Below the pieces are notes generated by a model. It was not told where the DNA came from. It did not search any database and saw nothing but the letters and a program-made list of their open reading frames with translations. From Raphanus sativus (lineage: Eukaryota > Streptophyta > Magnoliopsida > Brassicales > Brassicaceae): a stretch of 64,000 nt of DNA. The translations under genes were made by a program, and so were the position numbers. Positions 59,462 through 64,000 of this stretch are shown here, piece by piece (position 1 is the first letter of the stretch; each line of letters opens with the position of its first letter). Location: positions 1,240,001 to 1,304,000 of the forward strand of contig NC_079516.1 of the NCBI RefSeq assembly GCF_000801105.2. Reading direction: 5' to 3'.

Positions 59462-59941
59462 AGTTCCAACAACAACAACAAACAAAACCAAGATTTGTAC
59501 AGCTTTTTTCTCTCCATGCGTATATGTATACGTATTTAGAAATGTCAATACACACATAGCATATATACTTTGTTTGATTGTTTGGCTTTTGTTTTGCTAA
59601 AACCAGATTTTTCTTGCTGTTTTGCCTTGATGATATTAACTGGATTGTGTTTCTCCTTTACTTACATGTTAAAACTAATTAGTACTAGTGTCTTGATATT
59701 AAATATCATTATAGGTTTATTGTAAAGTCATGTTACAAAGTGAAACAGTAAACGCAGACTCTATAATACAAGTCACATGGAAGTTGAAAGACTCAATTTC
59801 ATAGCTATAGAAACTATTTCTACTAAATTACATCACAACTTCGATTACAAGTAAAAACTTAATCTCTCTGAGATCAAGAGATGAAAACACAAAGACAAAA
59901 AAAAAGATGAATGTGAAAAATATCTATTCAGCCATTTCTTT

Positions 59942-61933
59942 TTATGTCGACAAGGCATTGGTTCTGCTCTTTCCTTGTTCAGATACAAGACAATGATCAC
60001 GATGTCCTCTTGTGCCCTGAGGCCTTAACCGACCAGCTGCTTCCTCCATAGCCCTCACGCTGCTGCTCTCCAAACCGCTTCTCAACCAAGCGAGGCTGCT
60101 TATATCAGTCGCTATAGCAGCCAGCTCATAACTAGGGAACGTTGGTGGGTCTAAGTAGTCCACAAACTCTGGACCCAACAATGAGTTTTTCTGAGGAGTG
60201 CTGCTGCAACACGCACTTCCGCATTTCTGAGGCACGAACCGTTCGCTGTAAGCTCCTTCAAGCAATCTCAGCATCGCTGTGTCTTGTTTACATGACTGGA
60301 ACTTGTTTTGGTTTAGTGCATGCGGAGAGGAAGACCCTCCTCCCATGTGATTGTAAGGGTTAAAAGAACTGAGTTTGGCTACGGGGCGGAAAAGCGTTGG
60401 AGGATCATCATTATTATTACATTCTTGCCTAGAGATGTCTTCCTCGTTTGCTTTGTCTCCGCATTGCTCTTCGGATATTTCCATGGATGTGGCTTCTTTG
60501 CCGTCTGAGGACACAAGTGGAGTGGTTACATGACCAAAACCACCACCACCACCGCCTGAAGATAAAGTTTCTTCAGATGATGCGATGGTTGTGGTGGTGT
60601 TCATCGTTCTGTCGAATCTAGAATCTTGCGGGACTAAGTTTCCAGTCGGTGTGTTTGTTGTTCTCAGGGTTTCAAAGTCCGTCGTGCATCGGCGTCTCAG
60701 AGTGGCGTTCCAGTGGTTCTTGATAGCGTTATCTGTTCTTCCTGGGAGGAGCTTAGCGATGACAGACCATTTGTTTCCGTGGATGGCATGTGCTGTGATG
60801 ATAGCTTCATCCTCTACCTCTTTATAAACCCAAAAATAGAAAAAGACAAAGAAGTGTCTGATTTAGTGATACTGATGAAACAAATCAAAACTTGAGAATA
60901 CACACCATTGGAAGCCAGAGCCCACGCAACACCAGACACAAACAGCAACAACTAAAGCCACCCAAAGTTACTATCCTCAAATAAAAACCTAACTTTTTTT
61001 CTTCTTCTGGGATTTAAGGAGAATTTCACAAAATCACAATCCATAACAATCTAAAATCTCAATCTCAGAAACACAGATCCAAAGGTTACTCTTTTCCAGG
61101 TTTCATTCCACACTGAAACAGACTATTGATTCACAATTCAGTTGCATTTCACAAGCATACAAGCAAGCAACCACAAGAGTCAAAAGTTTACTATTTTCAA
61201 ACTCAGAAAAACAGATCCAAAGGTTACTCCTTTCCAGGTTATATCTCAGTCCACACTGAAAAGGACTAGTGATTCATCAGCTAAGATCACAATTCAATTG
61301 CATTTCACAAGCATACAAGCAAACCACAAGAATCAAAAAGATCAACACAGACCGACCCCCAAAAGGTTAATCCTTTTTCAATCTTCTTTCACTTTACACT
61401 GAAACCCACGAGTGATTTTGCAGATATGAACCCAGGGAAGGCTTCAATTCAATTTCACAGGCAATCATGATCGAAAAACAAAAACAAAAAACCCTAGATT
61501 CACCAATTCACCAAGGATGATGATTCAAATCTCAAAAAGGGCATATATGATCACATGAACAATCAGATCAAATTGAAAAAAAAATCAGAATTAAGGAGGA
61601 ATAGTCTATACCAGTGAAAGGGTTGCGTTTAAGAGACGGATCGAGCTGATTACACCACCGAAGACGACAAGACTTCCCCGACCGACCAGGAATACTCCGA
61701 GCCATCGAACTCCAGTTCCTCGGTCCGAACTTCTCAACCAGCTCACTCAGCATCACGTCTTCCTCCCGAGACCACGTCCCTTTGATTCTCTTTTTTCTTG
61801 TCCTCCTCCCTACGCTCGTCCCTTCTCCAACGAACCTCTCCGCCGCCGCACCACCACAATCATCATATCTTCTTCCACCCGCCGCCACCGCCTCTTCCGT
61901 CATCTCCGATCGTCTCCAAATCTCTCCCTCCAT
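59942..61933 (-). CDS. MYB1: R2R3-MYB MYB1-like, copy B (mosaic)
   Basis: Exons 61933-61612 and 60819-59942 encode 399 residues. Exon 2, the intron and the R2/R3-coding part of exon 1 match copy A. From 61789 toward the start codon the copy differs: one synonymous change (61789), a 3-base insertion adding a residue in the Gly/Ala stretch after YDDCG, and changes in the leader. The gene therefore straddles the boundary between identical and diverged DNA. The DNA-binding domain is unaffected. The in-frame upstream extension open in copy A is closed here, which supports the ATG at 61933. Confidence 0.9.
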
Positions 61934-62352
61934 ACGTTTCCCCCCTCTCTCTCTGTCTCACCTACCGGACTTAACTGCAAAAGCGTTGGTGTCTCGTTGG
62001 TGTCGCGTGAAGACACGCTCGTAGGGTAAAGTGTTTCGGCGTGTCTTGCTTATCTTTTATTATCTACCCTCTAAATGTACATTTACCTTATTACCCTTAC
62101 CGTTAATTCATTATTTTTTATTCCGTGAGGATGTTTAAGTAAATTCATTAAAACGGACGAGATCCGGAAGTTGATCGCTTTCCCCTATGGCGGGAAGTTA
62201 CGTCGTCTTATTGGGCCTATTTAGGCCTTTTTACTAATTAAAACCCGTCGTAATTTTACTCCGGTTTAGTTTTCTACCGGTTCGTTACAAAAACATTATC
62301 CGATAAGTGAGGATTTTATTATCTAACTGTGTTCTGTCGGAAAAGAGAGACG
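61934..62352. promoter_or_regulatory. Divergent MYB1/PTAC13 promoter, copy B
   Basis: Diverged from copy A, yet the E2F-like GGCGGGAA (62189-62196) and site II TGGGCC (62212-62217) are both kept, in an otherwise nearly unchanged block from about 62165 to 62350. Most differences cluster at 61930-62160. Retention among many differences supports a functional core on the PTAC13 side. Confidence 0.55.
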
Positions 62353-63586
62353 ATGATGAAGCTGCAAGGAGGACTTCTCCAATGGAGTCCAAGCAGCTTA
62401 ATTCCGTCGGCAATCAGAACAACACCGCGTCTCTCTATCTCCGCCTGCGTCGTGGAGCGGAACAACCAGCTGACGGCGAGGGAGAGGCGGCAGCTCCGGA
62501 ACGAGCGGAGGGAGAGCAGATCGGGGTACAGCTGGAAGGAAGAAGTGGAGGAGCGTCTGATCAAGAAACCGAAGAAACGTTACGCATCGTGGACGGAGGA
62601 GCTGAATCTCGACACTTTGTCTGAGTCGGGTCAGCAGTGGTGGGTGGTCAGAGTCTCGAGAGTAAGGGGTCACGAGACTGCTCAAGTACTTGCTCGAGCT
62701 CTCGCTCGTCAGTTCCCTGAGATGGAATTCACGGTAAAACTTCGTTTTTTTACTGAGATCTTGGAGAAAATTACTGAGCAAAACGAATGGGCTTTTTCAG
62801 GTGTATGCTCCGGCTGTTCAGGTGAAGAGGAAGCTGAAGAACGGTTCAATATCCGTTAAACCGAGACCCGTGTTCCCGGGTTGTATTTTCATTAGATGTA
62901 TATTGAACAAAGAGATTCATGACGCTATAAGAGAAGTTGAGGGAGTTGGAGGTTTCATAGGTTCAAAAGTTGGAAACACGTGAGTGTGTTCTTCTTAACT
63001 CTCACTCTATTCGTGTGTTATGGTCTGTGAATTGATTTGTATTTGCGTTTCTTTTTGCAGCAAGAGGCAGATTAATAAGCCGAGACCTGTGGACGACAGT
63101 GACTTGGAAGCCATTTTCAAACAAGCAAAAGAAGAGCAAGAGAAAGCAGACAGCGAGTTTGATGAGGGAGAACGAGCCGAGGAAGAAGCGAGTTTAGCAT
63201 TGCAGAAAGCTCTTGCATCTAGTTCAGATGGTACTGAGACTGTAGAATCTCTCGCAGAAGCTAAACCGAAAAGAGCTCCGAGGAAAGCTGCTCTTGCCAC
63301 TGAAACAAAGGGGAAGAAGAAGAAACTTGCTGCTGGTTCTACAGTTCGAGTTCTATCAGGGACGTTTGCTGAATTCGTTGGCAACCTAAAGAAACTGAAC
63401 CGCAAAACCGCAAAGGTACCAAGTAGTATTAGAGCAATACAAATAAAAAGCCTTACAAATGTGTGTTGCTTAGATGCTTTGTCTATTGTGTTGTTTTGCT
63501 AGGCAACGGTGGGCTTTACTTTGTTTGGGAAGGAGACTCTAGTGGAGATTGACATCAATGAACTTGTTCCTGAGATTCAGTCTTAA
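62353..63586 (+). CDS. PTAC13: NusG/KOW plastid transcription protein PTAC13-like, copy B
   Basis: Exons 62353-62733, 62801-62979, 63061-63415 and 63503-63586 encode 332 residues. Compared with copy A it has a few replacements (His to Asn and Lys to Arg in the N-terminal third, Ala to Ser before SGQQWW) and three extra residues in the linker (RKAALATETKG against RKATETKG). NGN and KOW domains are intact. Introns are far more diverged than exons; intron 3 barely aligns. This pattern fits a selected paralogue, homoeologue or divergent allele rather than sequencing noise. Confidence 0.9.
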
Positions 63587-63844
63587 CGTTGTTAACAACA
63601 TTGTGATTTTTTTTTGGTTAGTAAAGAAAATTCATTGTTGCTCCACATGTTTGTATGTCCGTCTGTCTGTGTGTTCCTTTAGCTTTGCCATGCGGACACA
63701 ACGATATCGTTTTATCTTCCTTTTAGAAGAAAAGCTAAGAGAGACCATAGAGACTAAACATCTTGCTGTTTTAACTCTGATTAATCAACTCCAGAACAGT
63801 GTGCCATTCTGATATTGCTAAAATTCTAATCTCATCAAATTAAA
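63587..63844. other. PTAC13 3' flank, copy B
   Basis: Alignable to 12088-12348 with frequent substitutions and small indels. No gene seen. Confidence 0.6.
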
Positions 63845-64000
63845 TAGGTAGCCTTGTGAAAAGGTGACCGCTTCTCCGCGATGTAAACGGCGACAGTACG
63901 GACCGAGTGTACGGCTCCTCCGTGCCGGCTCTTTGCTGCCTGAAAACAACAGATCTGGATAGCCCCTGCTTCACTGATTCTCTCCCATCATCTCTCGCTC
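63845..64000. other. Unrelated GC-richer end of window
   Basis: Where copy A runs into the P0 promoter, copy B enters 156 bases of GC-richer DNA seen nowhere else here. The minus strand is open for about 53 codons from the window edge to a TAA at 63840-63842, reading among others SVVFRQQRAG and RRSGHLFTRL. I do not recognise it; it could be a transposon, the edge of another gene, or the far side of a bad join. Confidence 0.4.

Overview
The window is nuclear plant DNA from a Brassicaceae, most likely a Brassica or Raphanus relative. Genes have many short introns with GT-AG borders and AT-rich intergenic DNA. Nearly every protein is a close match to a family I know from one block of Arabidopsis chromosome 3. 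From memory of Arabidopsis locus numbers, the order is that block read backwards: At3g09250, 09240, 09230, 09210, 09200, 09090, 09085, 09080, 09050, 09032, 09020, 09010, 09000, 08980. There are no prokaryotic systems, CRISPR arrays or rRNA genes. I found no tRNA gene by eye.

Layout. 1-12348 is copy A of a large repeat: a Helitron-like relic with an RPA/DUF223 fragment, an NTF2-fold plastid protein gene, BSK9, MYB1 and PTAC13. 12545-43630 is single copy: ribosomal P0, DEX1, an Mpo1/DUF962 protein, a long WD40 protein, a coiled-coil membrane protein, a small josephin-like annotated protein, an alpha-1,4-glycosyltransferase, a CRPK1-like cytoplasmic kinase, a Ser/Pro/Thr-rich basic protein and an IMP2-like mitochondrial protease. 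A run of exactly 100 N lies at 44013-44112. 44113-52099 holds a PYK10/BGLU23-type beta-glucosidase gene with a one-base frameshift in its signal peptide, followed by repeat-rich DNA. 52100-63844 is copy B of the first segment, in the same orientation. The last 156 bases match nothing else in the window.

The most notable feature is this repeat. Copies A and B look identical over about 10.3 kb, apart from a 606-bp LINE fragment present only in copy A. They then change abruptly, inside MYB1 exon 1 (10296 / 61789), to many substitutions and indels as far as 12348 / 63844. In Arabidopsis PYK10 (At3g09260) is next to At3g09250, so the sequence right of the N gap looks like the leftward neighbour of the window's left end. 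That fits a head-to-tail tandem duplication of the block, or a misplaced or unmerged contig with a chimeric right end. Sequence alone does not decide.

The genes are ordinary eukaryotic neighbours rather than a pathway. Two compact divergent promoters (MYB1/PTAC13 and DUF962/WD40) carry site II and E2F-like or telo-box motifs typical of growth-linked genes. I found no convincing new biological system. The best leads are the duplication and identity step, the beta-glucosidase frameshift, the Helitron relic with RPA fragment, and an unassigned exon-like stretch at 28326-28451.
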